Assembly: GCA_015711795.1 (NCBI GenBank)
Contig: JACVJC010000021.1
Coordinates: 1-36,746 of the forward strand
DNA: 36,746 nucleotides
Direction of reading: 5' to 3'
DNA from: Candidatus Geothermocultor quzhuomuensis
Lineage (GTDB): Bacteria; Actinomycetota; Aquicultoria; Geothermocultorales; Geothermocultoraceae
The position numbers and the translations under genes are program-made. How positions within the stretch are numbered: the stretch's first letter is position 1; every line of letters starts with the position of its first letter. Positions 27,817-36,289 of this stretch are shown piece after piece. The notes beneath the pieces were generated by a model, which did no database searches, was not told the DNA's origin, and saw only the letters and a program-made list of their open reading frames with translations.

Positions 27817-28494
27817 TTACTTTGCTTCTAACCGTTTTAATCCTTCTTTTGCCTCTTTATCAGTAGGAAGAAATTGGAGAGTAGTTTTATACTCTTCGAT
27901 TGCCTTCTCGTCTTCGCCGAGCTTCTCGTAAGCTTTACCAAGTTCGCGATGGACATTAGCCCAAGTTGGTTCAATCCTTAAAACATTGTTAAAGCAAATA
28001 ATGGCTTCTTTGTAATTTTTCTGCTGGGCTCGGATTAAACCTAGCTGATACCAACTTAAAGCATGGTCAGGATTCCTTTCCACAATCTGCTCAAATTTAT
28101 CAACTGCTTGCATATACTTTTTCTCTCGTAAATAAATAATTCCTAATTGATAATGAGCTTCAATTAATCCACTATCAATTTCAAGAGCAATATTATATTC
28201 CTTTTCAGCATCTTTAAGTTTATTCATCTGCTGATAAATCCAAGCTAAATTGAGATGAGCAGTAGCATCCCTCGGCCTTGACCTAACAGTTGCTTGCCAT
28301 CTCTCCATTTCATATTGGAGAGGAGACTTTGGTTGAACTTGAGCATAGTAGCGATAAAGAATAAGCCCACTTAAGACAATAAAAGCAATCAGTAAAAGAA
28401 CCAAGATAATACTTAAAAATAAGCTTACTTTTGCTTCCGATGGCTTTGGTTCAGCAATCTTTTCTTCCAAATCTCCTTCCATTAAAAATATCAA
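27817..28494 (-). CDS. Membrane-anchored TPR protein
   Basis: 225 residues. The TTG at 28494 has AAAGGAGG five bases upstream, so it is preferred over the upstream TTG at 28515 and the downstream ATG at 28482. A single transmembrane helix (about 22-47) is followed by about four TPRs with clear 34-residue spacing (NLAWIYQQMNKLKDAEKEY, YQLGIIYLREKKYMQAV, YQLGLIRAQQKNYKEAI, RELGKAYEKLGEDEKAI). The layout resembles the TPR part of CcmH/NrfG, which holds apocytochromes during heme attachment. A cytochrome assembly role is plausible here from context but not shown. A promoter overlapped by a possible Rex site lies directly upstream. Confidence 0.85.
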   Translation of the reverse strand: MIFLMEGDLEEKIAEPKPSEAKVSLFLSIILVLLLIAFIVLSGLILYRYYAQVQPKSPLQYEMERWQATVRSRPRDATAHLNLAWIYQQMNKLKDAEKEYNIALEIDSGLIEAHYQLGIIYLREKKYMQAVDKFEQIVERNPDHALSWYQLGLIRAQQKNYKEAIICFNNVLRIEPTWANVHRELGKAYEKLGEDEKAIEEYKTTLQFLPTDKEAKEGLKRLEAK

Positions 28495-28543
28495 TTCTTC
28501 CTCCTTTCTTTGCAATCTTACTTAAATAAAATTTTCTGAGTAA

Positions 28544-28572
28544 AGTATAAACCAATTTGTGAAAAAAAGCAA
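28544..28572 (-). promoter_or_regulatory. Probable promoter of the TPR-cytochrome-NHL genes
   Basis: Minus strand TTGCTT (28567-28572), 17-bp spacer, TATACT (28544-28549). The -10 is good and the -35 moderate. Expected start is about 28536, 42 bases before the TTG at 28494. Confidence 0.5.
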
Positions 28573-28574
28573 AA
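28557..28574. promoter_or_regulatory. Possible Rex operator in the TPR gene promoter
   Basis: TTGTGAA-N4-AGCAAAA on the plus strand: the left half fits the Rex consensus TTGTGAA fully, the right half only in part (4 of 7). It lies between and over the -35 and -10 of the promoter at 28544-28572, where binding would repress. Confidence 0.35.
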
Positions 28575-28618
28575 CTTTTATCTAAAACCTTATTCCTATT
28601 GGATTAAAATAAAGATAT

Positions 28619-29311
28619 TTATTTAATACTTGGTTTTCCCCCCTCTCCAAACCTTTTTTCATTTCCCCTTTTAATAATAGATTTTTCGCCTTTCGACAAA
28701 TAGTAAGAAAGAATTTGAAATTCAACTGATAAATCGACATTTCTCACCGGTATCTTGTCAGAAACCTCAATTGAGACAGGAGCAAAATTTAGAATTGATT
28801 TAACCCCGGCCTCAACCAATTTTTCAGCAACTTCTTGAGCTTTTTGAGCTGGTGTGGTGATTATTCCAATATCAACCCCAATTTTTTTAACTATTTTCCT
28901 TAAAGAATCCATTTTATAAATATTGACCCCATTCATCTCCTTACCTATTTTAGAAGGGTCAACATCAAAACCAGCCACTATTTCAAATCCTCTCTCTTTA
29001 AAACCATTATATCCTAAAAGAGCAGAACCCAATCTTCCAACTCCAACAACGATTACTTTTTTTGCCTGAGCTAGCCCTAAAAATTGAGAAAGCTCCTCAA
29101 TTAACTTTTCAATTTCATACCCAATACCCCTAATGCCAAATTCTCCTAAAAATGATAGGTCTTTCCTAACTTGAGCTGAATTAGTACCTATAAGTTCTGC
29201 TAACCTTGTTGAAGAAACTACCCTTTCTCCCTTAGAGTAAAAATTAACTAATCCTCTGAGATATAAAGGAAGACGATTGATAGTTGCTTTTGGAACTTTT
29301 TTTCTCACCAT
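28619..29311 (-). CDS. rex: Redox-sensing transcriptional repressor Rex
   Basis: 230 residues from the ATG at 29311 (GTG codons at 29317 and 29308 are alternatives). The N-terminal winged helix has the family pattern RLPLYLRGL...VSSTRLAELIG...VRKDLSFLGEFG. The Rossmann domain has VVGVGRLGSAL (GxGxxG type), then GFDVDP, a TTPAQKAQEVA stretch and ILNFAPV. Length is normal for Rex. Rex dimers bind DNA when NAD+ prevails and release it when NADH rises, tuning respiratory and fermentative genes. Placement at the head of a cytochrome cluster, with an operator at its own promoter (29340-29357), suggests autoregulation and control of this electron-export system. Confidence 0.96.
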   Translation of the reverse strand: MVRKKVPKATINRLPLYLRGLVNFYSKGERVVSSTRLAELIGTNSAQVRKDLSFLGEFGIRGIGYEIEKLIEELSQFLGLAQAKKVIVVGVGRLGSALLGYNGFKERGFEIVAGFDVDPSKIGKEMNGVNIYKMDSLRKIVKKIGVDIGIITTPAQKAQEVAEKLVEAGVKSILNFAPVSIEVSDKIPVRNVDLSVEFQILSYYLSKGEKSIIKRGNEKRFGEGGKPSIK

Positions 29312-29339
29312 TTTCACCAGTTTTGCCTAGTAACCAGGC

Positions 29340-29357
29340 AAGTTAACTCTTTCACAA
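29340..29357. promoter_or_regulatory. Rex operator upstream of rex
   Basis: AAGTTAACTCTTTCACAA matches the clostridial-type Rex consensus TTGTTAA-N4-TTAACAA at 11 of 14 informative positions. It lies just downstream of the rex -10 box, over the expected transcription start, fitting autorepression. Confidence 0.55.
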
Positions 29358-29359
29358 AG

Positions 29360-29388
29360 ATTATAAGTTATTTTTGTCACTTTTTCCA
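29360..29388 (-). promoter_or_regulatory. Promoter of rex
   Basis: Minus strand TGGAAA (29383-29388), 17-bp spacer, perfect TATAAT (29360-29365). Expected start is about 29353, inside the Rex operator. Confidence 0.6.
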
Positions 29389-29478
29389 CCCTCACAGTGA
29401 GCAAGAAGCAGTTTCCCTTCCCTAGCAAAAGGGAGAATGTCAAAATAAGCCAAAAGATAGGGTTCAAAGACTAGTATT

Positions 29479-29513
29479 CAGTGTCCAGTTAAAATTTACT
29501 GAACCCTAGACCC
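29479..29513 (+). repeat. Dispersed intergenic repeat, copy 2
   Basis: CAGTTAAAATTTACT core followed by GAACCCTAGACCC, matching the copies at 18050-18090 (other strand) and 30719-30748. Function unknown. Confidence 0.6.
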
Positions 29514-29573
29514 AAAACCGGTCACTAACATGAAACTTAAAACTTGAAGCTGCTTGCTGTCTTCTCTCTGTGG

Positions 29574-29602
29574 TTGTGGCAAGTTGATTCATCCTGTAAA
29601 AT
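29574..29602 (+). promoter_or_regulatory. Probable promoter of the 12-heme cytochrome genes
   Basis: TTGTGG (29574-29579), 17-bp spacer, TAAAAT (29597-29602), about 60 bp before the ATG at 29670. The -35 is only partly conserved. Confidence 0.45.
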
Positions 29603-29669
29603 AAAGGTGAGCTAAACAGTTTAATAGCTTGGTAAATTGCTTAGAATTTAAAGTTTACTTAGGAAAATT

Positions 29670-30650
29670 ATGTTCCAATTAATCGATGAAAAACTTTTTG
29701 AGCTTCTTAAAAAAAAAGAAGCTAAAAAATTTTTGCTCATCCTTTCAATAGTTTTTTTATTTTTTCTTTTATTATTAGTAAGCTTGCTTGCTCTTTCTTC
29801 CCAATCTTCATTTTGTCCAACTTGCCATTTAATAAAAGAAGACTATCTTTCCTGGAAAAAATCTTCTCACTCTCAGATTTCCTGTATCTCCTGTCATCAC
29901 CAGCGAGGTTACTTTTCCTACCTCACCTTTCAATTAAAAAAAATTAAAAATCTCAGTTCTTTTCTTTTCAATTCTTATCAAAAACCCTTAACAACAAAAG
30001 TCTTAAATGAAAGCTGTTTGTCTTGTCATCCTGCCATCATTGAAATATCTAAAGAAAGTGGCAAAATCAAGGTTAGCCATAAAGAATTCACTAATGCTGG
30101 TTACCTTTGCACTGATTGTCACAGTGCTTCTTTTCATCCCATTAAGGGGAGAGTAAGAAACTATCCCAATATGGATAAATGTTTTCAGTGCCACAATGGA
30201 AAAAATGCAAGTGCTCACTGCAATCTTTGCCATATGGAAAAAATCTCTAAAAAAATCAAATCAAGCACCAAGAGCCCTTACCTTCTTACCCATGGTTCAG
30301 CTGATAAAAAGCTCCACAGTATGGGTAATCTTGAAACTTGCTCAATTTGCCATACGGTCAATTTTTGCTCAAAATGTCACCGAAAAACTAAGATGCCTCA
30401 TCCAGCTGAATGGGGTTACTACCACGGTATTTGGGGAAAGCAAACTTCTGAAGATTGCTATTCTTGCCATTCAAAAAAATATTGCATTAAATGTCATATT
30501 CTCCCTATGCCTCACCCAAAAGAATTTTTGCCAAGCCATGGGAAAATTGCAGTAAATATAGGTTTTGAAATTTGTTTCAGGTGTCATGTGATAGAAACTT
30601 GTGAATTTTGTCATGTAAAATCAGTTCACCGTTACATTGGAGGTCGATAA
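29670..30650 (+). CDS. NapC/NirT-like membrane 12-heme cytochrome
   Basis: 326 residues. One N-terminal transmembrane helix (about 20-43) is followed directly by FCPTCHLIKEDYLSWKKSSH and CISCHHQRG, the arrangement of the first two hemes of NapC/NrfH-type quinol dehydrogenases. Twelve CXXCH motifs in all: four in the NapC-like part and eight in a C-terminal extension with MPHPAEW- and MPHPKEF-type histidine segments. NapC itself is about 200 residues, so this is an extended form. It should oxidise menaquinol at the membrane and pass electrons to outer cytochromes; the quinol step is inferred from the family. Next gene 163 bp downstream is a paralog. Confidence 0.9.
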   Translation: MFQLIDEKLFELLKKKEAKKFLLILSIVFLFFLLLLVSLLALSSQSSFCPTCHLIKEDYLSWKKSSHSQISCISCHHQRGYFSYLTFQLKKIKNLSSFLFNSYQKPLTTKVLNESCLSCHPAIIEISKESGKIKVSHKEFTNAGYLCTDCHSASFHPIKGRVRNYPNMDKCFQCHNGKNASAHCNLCHMEKISKKIKSSTKSPYLLTHGSADKKLHSMGNLETCSICHTVNFCSKCHRKTKMPHPAEWGYYHGIWGKQTSEDCYSCHSKKYCIKCHILPMPHPKEFLPSHGKIAVNIGFEICFRCHVIETCEFCHVKSVHRYIGGR

Positions 30651-30718
30651 AGGAAAAAATCACCAAAGATAAAATCCCAAGCACTAAGCTCAAGTAGTAT
30701 CCAGAGGGTAGTGGCAAG

Positions 30719-30748
30719 GATTCAGTTAAAATTCACTAGAGCCTGACC
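30719..30748 (+). repeat. Dispersed intergenic repeat, copy 3
   Basis: CAGTTAAAATTCACT core followed by AGAGCCTGACC, between the two 12-heme cytochrome genes. Related to copies at 18050-18090 and 29479-29513. Confidence 0.55.
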
Positions 30749-30813
30749 ACTAAATTCTAAGAAAGGATTTAGAAACTATAATTTTTGGGCGAAGGTAAGG
30801 AAAAGGTAAAAAA

Positions 30814-31992
30814 ATGGTTTTGCTTCCACTTATAAAGCTATTACTCGAAGAAAAGAGCCAGAGGCTATTAAATTTAAATAAAGGAGAAAAAGCTTCCTCG
30901 TTAGGTGACCTTTTTACAATTGTTAAAAAGATTGGTGAAAAGGTTCTTTATACTTTTCACCACCCATTAGCTTCCCCTAGAGAAACGGTCATTCTTATAT
31001 CCATAGTTGTTGTTCTTATTCTCATCCTCATTGTTCTTTTTTTAATTATTTTATTGGTTAGGAAAAAAATTGAGGAAACTCCTGAAAAAGAAGAAGTAAA
31101 AGAAGTCAAGAAAAAATTGAGTAAGAAAAAAATTTTCGAATGTTATTTAATCTTCAGTGGAATGGCCCTCTTTTTGTTTTTAGTTTCTTTAACTATTACT
31201 TCTCATCCTAAATTTTGTGCTTCTTGCCATTTAATTAAAGAAGAATATGAAAGCTGGAAAAAATCGACTCACTCAAAAGTTACTTGTCTTAGTTGCCATA
31301 ATGAACCAGGTGCCTTGAGTTATCTTATCGGAAAAGTTAAAGGAGCAGGAAATTTCTTAGCTTACATTGTTAGAAACTTCAAGAAACCAGTAGCTTATGT
31401 CTCTAATTCTTCCTGCCTTTCCTGCCACAAAAAAATTCTTTCTAAAATGACCGTCTCAAAGGTGAGGATAAGCCATCAAGAAATAATTAAAGCTGGTGCT
31501 TCCTGTGTTGATTGTCACAAATGCTTAGTCCACAAGAGAGCAAAGGGAGAAAAAGTCTTTGTAATGGATAAATGCCTAACTTGTCATAATGACCAAAAAG
31601 CTAGCTCTTCCTGTCCTACTTGCCACCATATTGATATTGCATATAACCCCAGTCTAAATTTAGATGATTTTCCCAAGGTTCACTTAGAAAGCCCGACTAA
31701 TTGCCAAGGCTGCCACTCCAAGGCACTAGAAAGGAAATGTTTCAACTGTCATCGAATAGAAATGCCTCACACATCTGAGTTTATAAATGGTGGTCATGCT
31801 CGAGCTGCCTTTATCAATAAAGCTATTTGCTATCGTTGTCACGCTGGCTGTCAAAAATGCCACATAAAGTTGGGTGCTTTTTGGCCTCATCCTTCTAATT
31901 GGATTATTACCCATCGAAAGTATAAAGCTTCAGACTGTTCAAATTGTCATGTTGCTAACATTTGCGGTTTATGCCACCCAGAAATGAAGTAA
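30814..31992 (+). CDS. NapC/NirT-like membrane 12-heme cytochrome with extra N-terminal segment
   Basis: 392 residues; ATG with AAGGAAAAGG upstream. It differs from the preceding paralog by an extra N-terminal part: a transmembrane helix (about 57-82), a highly charged cytosolic loop (about 83-107) and the second helix (about 108-129). Then come FCASCHLIKEEYESWKKSTH and CLSCHNEPG as in NapC-like proteins, with heme 1 at Cys135. Twelve CXXCH motifs follow the same order as in the paralog at 29670, ending CSNCH and CGLCH. Likely a second quinol-linked entry point, or a partner of the first. The ligase gene starts 83 bp downstream and may be cotranscribed. Confidence 0.9.
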   Translation: MVLLPLIKLLLEEKSQRLLNLNKGEKASSLGDLFTIVKKIGEKVLYTFHHPLASPRETVILISIVVVLILILIVLFLIILLVRKKIEETPEKEEVKEVKKKLSKKKIFECYLIFSGMALFLFLVSLTITSHPKFCASCHLIKEEYESWKKSTHSKVTCLSCHNEPGALSYLIGKVKGAGNFLAYIVRNFKKPVAYVSNSSCLSCHKKILSKMTVSKVRISHQEIIKAGASCVDCHKCLVHKRAKGEKVFVMDKCLTCHNDQKASSSCPTCHHIDIAYNPSLNLDDFPKVHLESPTNCQGCHSKALERKCFNCHRIEMPHTSEFINGGHARAAFINKAICYRCHAGCQKCHIKLGAFWPHPSNWIITHRKYKASDCSNCHVANICGLCHPEMK

Positions 31993-32075
31993 CAAATCCT
32001 GAAAATTAAAGAAATAAAGGAAAAGATTAATCTTTCTTACTTTCTTAAGAATGTGAAAAAGTTTTTAAGGTTAAG

Positions 32076-34085
32076 ATGGCAAAAATAACAAATCTAAAGA
32101 GAAGGACAGAAAAAAACTTAATAGACTGGATTGCATATAAGGGGTTAGTTTCATTCACCTTTCTCCTTCCTCTAATTTATTTGCCTTTCCTCGAAGATAG
32201 CTTTAGTTTACCCAAAGCTATCTTGCTCAAACTTTTCCTCTTTTTCAGCCTTGCTTTATTTATTCTCATAATCAATCACAAAAAAATCTTCTTCCTTGCA
32301 GCACTAAAACTACCCTTATTCATCTTAATAATCTGGCTCATCGCCTCCTTACCCCTCTCGTCTAACCCCTCGCTCAGCTTCACTGGTAATTACCTTCGAG
32401 ATGAAGGGATATTAGCTTTTTTAGGATACTTGTCTCTTTATTTCTTTGCTTTTAACTTTATCGATAGCGAAAAGAAAGCACTGGAAATTCTAAAGCTTCT
32501 TCTTATTATCTCAGTCGTTGAAAGTCTTATTGGCATTCTTCAAAGTTTTGGAATTGACCCAATTCATTTAAGTGGTAAAAGTTTTGAGGTGTCTCGAAGC
32601 TCTGGAACCTTTGGTAATCCTGTTTTCCTCGGCTCTTTCCTGGTTTTAACTTTACCCATTTCAATAACCTTTTCCCTAAACTCCAAACTAAAAAGAGAGA
32701 AAATACTTTACTCTATCATCACTATTACCCTTGGTATTTGCCTTCTTTTCACCTTTTCAAGAGGGGCCTGGGTAGGGTTTATTATTTCTCTCATCATTTT
32801 TCTTTTTCTCAGCCCCGAAATTCTCAAAGAAAAAAAGAAAGGACTTCTTGCCTTATTATTAATATTTATTTTCTTTTTAACTATTGCCAGCCTTACTCTC
32901 CCAAGAAAAACTCTTTTCTCTAGGATAAGCTGGAAAGCCGATGAAGGGATTCTTTCTCGAATTGATTTATGGAAGGGAACCATTAAGTTAATTTACCAAA
33001 AACCTCTTTGGGGTTATGGATTAGAAACTTTTAGAGGTTTAATCCCCAAGCACTTTACTCCTTTGTTGGCTCAACTAGCCACCCTTCAAGACCGCCCTCA
33101 CAATCAATTCCTCTATCTAGCCTTTTCCCTGGGGATAGTAGGCTTACTTATCTTCAATTGGATAATTATTGCTTTTTTCCGAATTGAACTGCCTTCCCTC
33201 AGCCAGATGAAAAAAGAGAGAAAAATGATTTTAACAGGGATTCTGGCTTCAGCTGGGGGCTACTTAGTTCAAGAGCAATTTTCCTTTAGCTTAGTTGGTG
33301 TCACTCCCATTTTTTGGCTTTTTTTGGGAATAGCTCATCCCTTTGTTGCTAAAGAAAAACCTCTTGTTCCATTACCTTTCATTTTAAAAAATAACCTTGG
33401 GGAAAAACTTGTCTTTACAACGCTAGGTATCATCATTTTAGCTTGCTTCTTTTCCCAGATAAGCTTCTTTTTAGCTGATTATTATTTCAAAAAAGGATTA
33501 ATCTTTTCCCAATACGCTCAAAACCAACTCCTTTGGGAAGAAGCAATAATTAATTTAAAAAAAGCCGTTACTTTAAATCCATTCCAAAATAAATATCGAG
33601 AAGTTTTAGGAGAAAGTTATCGAAAAGGCGGACAAGGGCTAGGAATTAAGGAATGGGGTTATCTCGCCCTTAAAACTTATTATGAAGGTATTAAAAGAGA
33701 CCCATTAGATGAAAATTTCTGGCTTGGGTTGGGGGATGTTTACCTTTACAACTTTAAAGACAAAGAATCCAAGCAAAAAGCAATACAAGCCTATAAAGAA
33801 GCCCTGAAAATTGACCCTTTGTCACCCATTGCTAAATGGGCTATCGGCGATGTTTACTTAGAAGAAAAAAAATATGACCTAGCTATTAAAAACCTAGAGG
33901 AAGCAGTTGCTATCTCGCCAAGAAAACCTGGCATTTACTTTAGTTTAGGTCTTGCTTATGAAAGGATGGGAAAGTGGGATGAAGCTTATCAAGCTTACCA
34001 AAGGGTATATCAGCAAAACCCCAACTATTCAGGGATAAAAGAAACCTTAAAACGAGTTAAAAAGCGAGCCCTAAACAAAAGATAG
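32076..34085 (+). CDS. O-antigen ligase (Wzy_C) family membrane protein with C-terminal TPRs
   Basis: 669 residues. ATG with AAGG upstream. Membrane landmarks: RSSGTFGN...FLGSFLV, FSRGAWVG, LWGYGLETF and DRPHNQFLY. The C-terminal TPRs include ALKIDPLSP and AVAISPRKP. The last 40 residues (YQAYQRVYQQ...SGIKETLKRVKKRA) and the DNA encoding them are notably close to the paralog at 9509-11566. It follows the two 12-heme cytochrome genes and is followed 15 bp later by another ligase, so the two ligases form an operon. Expected to act on lipid-linked glycan at the outer membrane face; acceptor unknown. Confidence 0.85.
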   Translation: MAKITNLKRRTEKNLIDWIAYKGLVSFTFLLPLIYLPFLEDSFSLPKAILLKLFLFFSLALFILIINHKKIFFLAALKLPLFILIIWLIASLPLSSNPSLSFTGNYLRDEGILAFLGYLSLYFFAFNFIDSEKKALEILKLLLIISVVESLIGILQSFGIDPIHLSGKSFEVSRSSGTFGNPVFLGSFLVLTLPISITFSLNSKLKREKILYSIITITLGICLLFTFSRGAWVGFIISLIIFLFLSPEILKEKKKGLLALLLIFIFFLTIASLTLPRKTLFSRISWKADEGILSRIDLWKGTIKLIYQKPLWGYGLETFRGLIPKHFTPLLAQLATLQDRPHNQFLYLAFSLGIVGLLIFNWIIIAFFRIELPSLSQMKKERKMILTGILASAGGYLVQEQFSFSLVGVTPIFWLFLGIAHPFVAKEKPLVPLPFILKNNLGEKLVFTTLGIIILACFFSQISFFLADYYFKKGLIFSQYAQNQLLWEEAIINLKKAVTLNPFQNKYREVLGESYRKGGQGLGIKEWGYLALKTYYEGIKRDPLDENFWLGLGDVYLYNFKDKESKQKAIQAYKEALKIDPLSPIAKWAIGDVYLEEKKYDLAIKNLEEAVAISPRKPGIYFSLGLAYERMGKWDEAYQAYQRVYQQNPNYSGIKETLKRVKKRALNKR

Positions 34086-34100
34086 TGAAAAGAAAGAGCA

Positions 34101-36170
34101 GTGAGCAAAGAAGAGTTTGTGAAGAAAACTGAAAGAGTAACAAGAGCGTCCTTAATCATTGCTCCAACTCTTATGCCCCTTCTTTTCCTTCCTCCTCTTT
34201 GGGGAGCAAGCGATGCTCCTAAATATACCTTTCTTATCTTATTTTCCCTCCTTCTTCTCTGGCTTTTTGCTCTTAAGATTTTATCAAATAGCAAAGTTAA
34301 GATTTATCATAATCCTTTGAACTTTCTTGTTCTTTCCTTTCTTTTAACTTTAGTTTCCTCAACCTTTTTCTCTCCCGATAAGGAAATTAGTTTTTGGGGT
34401 CTACCAAGCCGCCAGACTGGTTTAGTTACTTTCCTGGGATTTTTTATATTTTGGTTCTTCACAGCAAATTGCATCAAAGATAATAAAACTCGCTTGACTC
34501 TTTTTAAAGGAATTACTTTTTCTGCTTCTTTCGTTGGGATAATTGCCTTCCTTCAAAGATGTGGTTACACCTTTGGAAGCTGGTATCTTTTTTACTATCC
34601 CGACCCCTTAAGGTCTTTTGCCACTTTTGGCAACCCTAACTTCCTTGGCGCCTTTCTCATTATCTCCATTCCAATAACCTCCTCTCTTATCTTTATCTCA
34701 AAAGATGCCACTTTTAAATTAATTTCTCTTTTCTCCCTTTCTATCCAGGTTGTTTCCCTTTATTTTACTTACTCCAGAGGCACCTGGTTAGGTTTTCTTG
34801 CTGCTCTCATCTTTGGTTTTCTTCTTTTCCTTCAATATTTTAAGTTTAAACTCAAAAATTTCCTCTCCTCTTTTCTTATTCTTTCTCTTTTCACTTTACT
34901 CTTAATTATCGGAGCTGACCTTTTTCGTTCTCAGCAAATTTCTCAAACTTCTTATAACTTCTTATCACGACTTCGTTCTCTCCCAACTGAGGAAGGTTCA
35001 ACTAAGGAAAGGGTAGTTTTCTGGAGAGTATGCCTCAAGATAATTAAGGAGCATCCCCTCCAAGGAACTGGTTTAGAAAGATATCAAAAGGCCTTTGAGC
35101 AATACCTCCCTACCCTTAAAGAAAGTACCTCAATTTCGCCCCCTGACCGTCCTCATAATGACTTTCTCCAAGTCGCCACAGGCTCTGGCCTTTTGGCTTT
35201 GACTTTTTATTTTGGGATTATCACTGCCTTTTTCCTCTCAGGAATTAATTTGCTCAAAAAAACAAGTAACCCTGAGGAAACTTTAATGCTCACTGCCATT
35301 TTAACTGGAGGTTTAGGTTACTTAGTTCAAAATCAATTCAATTTCCATACAGTGGGAACAGGGTTTTTCTTCTGGTTAACCTTAGGGCTCGTCGCTGGTT
35401 TTTCCCCTGAAAAAGAAGTCTTTACCTTACTGCAAGCTAAATTTTCAGAATCCTTAAGAATAAGTGGACTAGTATTCCTGGCTTTAGCCTTTTTAATTCT
35501 TGCCTTTAAACTAGGCTTAAGCCCTACCTTAGCCGACTGGTATTTTCACCAAAGCATCAATCCCCTTAACCCAATCCCCCTGGACCAGAAAATCCATCTT
35601 AACCAAAAAGCGATAAAGCTTATGCCTATTTACAAGCGGTATTTTTTTAATTTAAGCCAGCTTTACTTAACTAAATACGAACAAACTCAAAGCCCTGAAT
35701 ATTTTAAAAAATCAGTCCACCTCTTAGAGGAAATAGTTAAAGCTAACCCCAGAGAGGAATTGCCTAACTCTTTACTAGCAGGGGTGTACTTAAAATACGG
35801 AGAAGAAAAGAAGAACAAATGGGCTTTATTGAAAGCAGCTCAGAGATACCAAATTTTAACTCAATTAAATTCAAAAAACTCTGATTATTTTTATAACCTT
35901 GGGGTATCCCACTTCCTTTTGGAAGAATATAATGAAGCTCTCTTCGCTTTAAAAAGGGACATTTCTTTAAACCCAAAAGATGGCAAAGCTTACTTTATTC
36001 TGGGAAAAATTTATGAGAAAAAAAACCAAACTCAAAAAGCTATTGAAAACTACCAAAAAGCTTTGGAATTATATGAAAAAAGCAAGCAGGAAAGAAAAAT
36101 CTCCCCTCAAGACAAAATTTTAGTTGAAAAAATTCAAAAAAGACTCAAGCAATTAGAAGTAAGAAAATAA
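34101..36170 (+). CDS. O-antigen ligase (Wzy_C) family membrane protein with C-terminal TPRs
   Basis: 689 residues, the longest paralog, GTG start 15 bp after the preceding stop. Membrane landmarks: RSFATFGN...FLGAFLI, YSRGTWLG (Thr for the usual Ala), LQGTGLERY and DRPHNDFLQ. TPRs fill about residues 490-689, ending in a lysine-rich helix. A pair of adjacent non-identical ligases suggests different substrates, or one ligase and one polymerase. A terminator hairpin lies about 75 bp past the stop. Confidence 0.85.
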   Translation: MSKEEFVKKTERVTRASLIIAPTLMPLLFLPPLWGASDAPKYTFLILFSLLLLWLFALKILSNSKVKIYHNPLNFLVLSFLLTLVSSTFFSPDKEISFWGLPSRQTGLVTFLGFFIFWFFTANCIKDNKTRLTLFKGITFSASFVGIIAFLQRCGYTFGSWYLFYYPDPLRSFATFGNPNFLGAFLIISIPITSSLIFISKDATFKLISLFSLSIQVVSLYFTYSRGTWLGFLAALIFGFLLFLQYFKFKLKNFLSSFLILSLFTLLLIIGADLFRSQQISQTSYNFLSRLRSLPTEEGSTKERVVFWRVCLKIIKEHPLQGTGLERYQKAFEQYLPTLKESTSISPPDRPHNDFLQVATGSGLLALTFYFGIITAFFLSGINLLKKTSNPEETLMLTAILTGGLGYLVQNQFNFHTVGTGFFFWLTLGLVAGFSPEKEVFTLLQAKFSESLRISGLVFLALAFLILAFKLGLSPTLADWYFHQSINPLNPIPLDQKIHLNQKAIKLMPIYKRYFFNLSQLYLTKYEQTQSPEYFKKSVHLLEEIVKANPREELPNSLLAGVYLKYGEEKKNKWALLKAAQRYQILTQLNSKNSDYFYNLGVSHFLLEEYNEALFALKRDISLNPKDGKAYFILGKIYEKKNQTQKAIENYQKALELYEKSKQERKISPQDKILVEKIQKRLKQLEVRK

Positions 36171-36244
36171 AGAATAATAACATTAAAACAGTGATGTCAA
36201 GAAAGAAAAAAGTCTGTAAGGGAAGATTAAAATCGTTCAAAAAG

Positions 36245-36271
36245 AAAAGCCCCACCAATGGCGGGGCTTTT
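36245..36271 (-). terminator. Rho-independent terminator between convergent genes
   Basis: AAAAGCCCC pairs with GGGGCTTTT around a short loop. The T-run is better on the minus strand (TTTTCTTTTTG), so it mainly ends the cytochrome gene at 36290, but it could also stop plus-strand transcripts from the ligase. Confidence 0.8.
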
Positions 36272-36289
36272 CACCTGCATTTGTTTTAA

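Larger units (their letters stand above)
29318..29669. other. 352-bp divergent region between rex and the 12-heme cytochrome genes
   Basis: Holds, from left to right, the Rex operator and rex promoter (minus), one copy of the dispersed repeat (29479-29513), and a probable plus-strand promoter (29574-29602). No protein-coding frame is supported. Confidence 0.6.
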
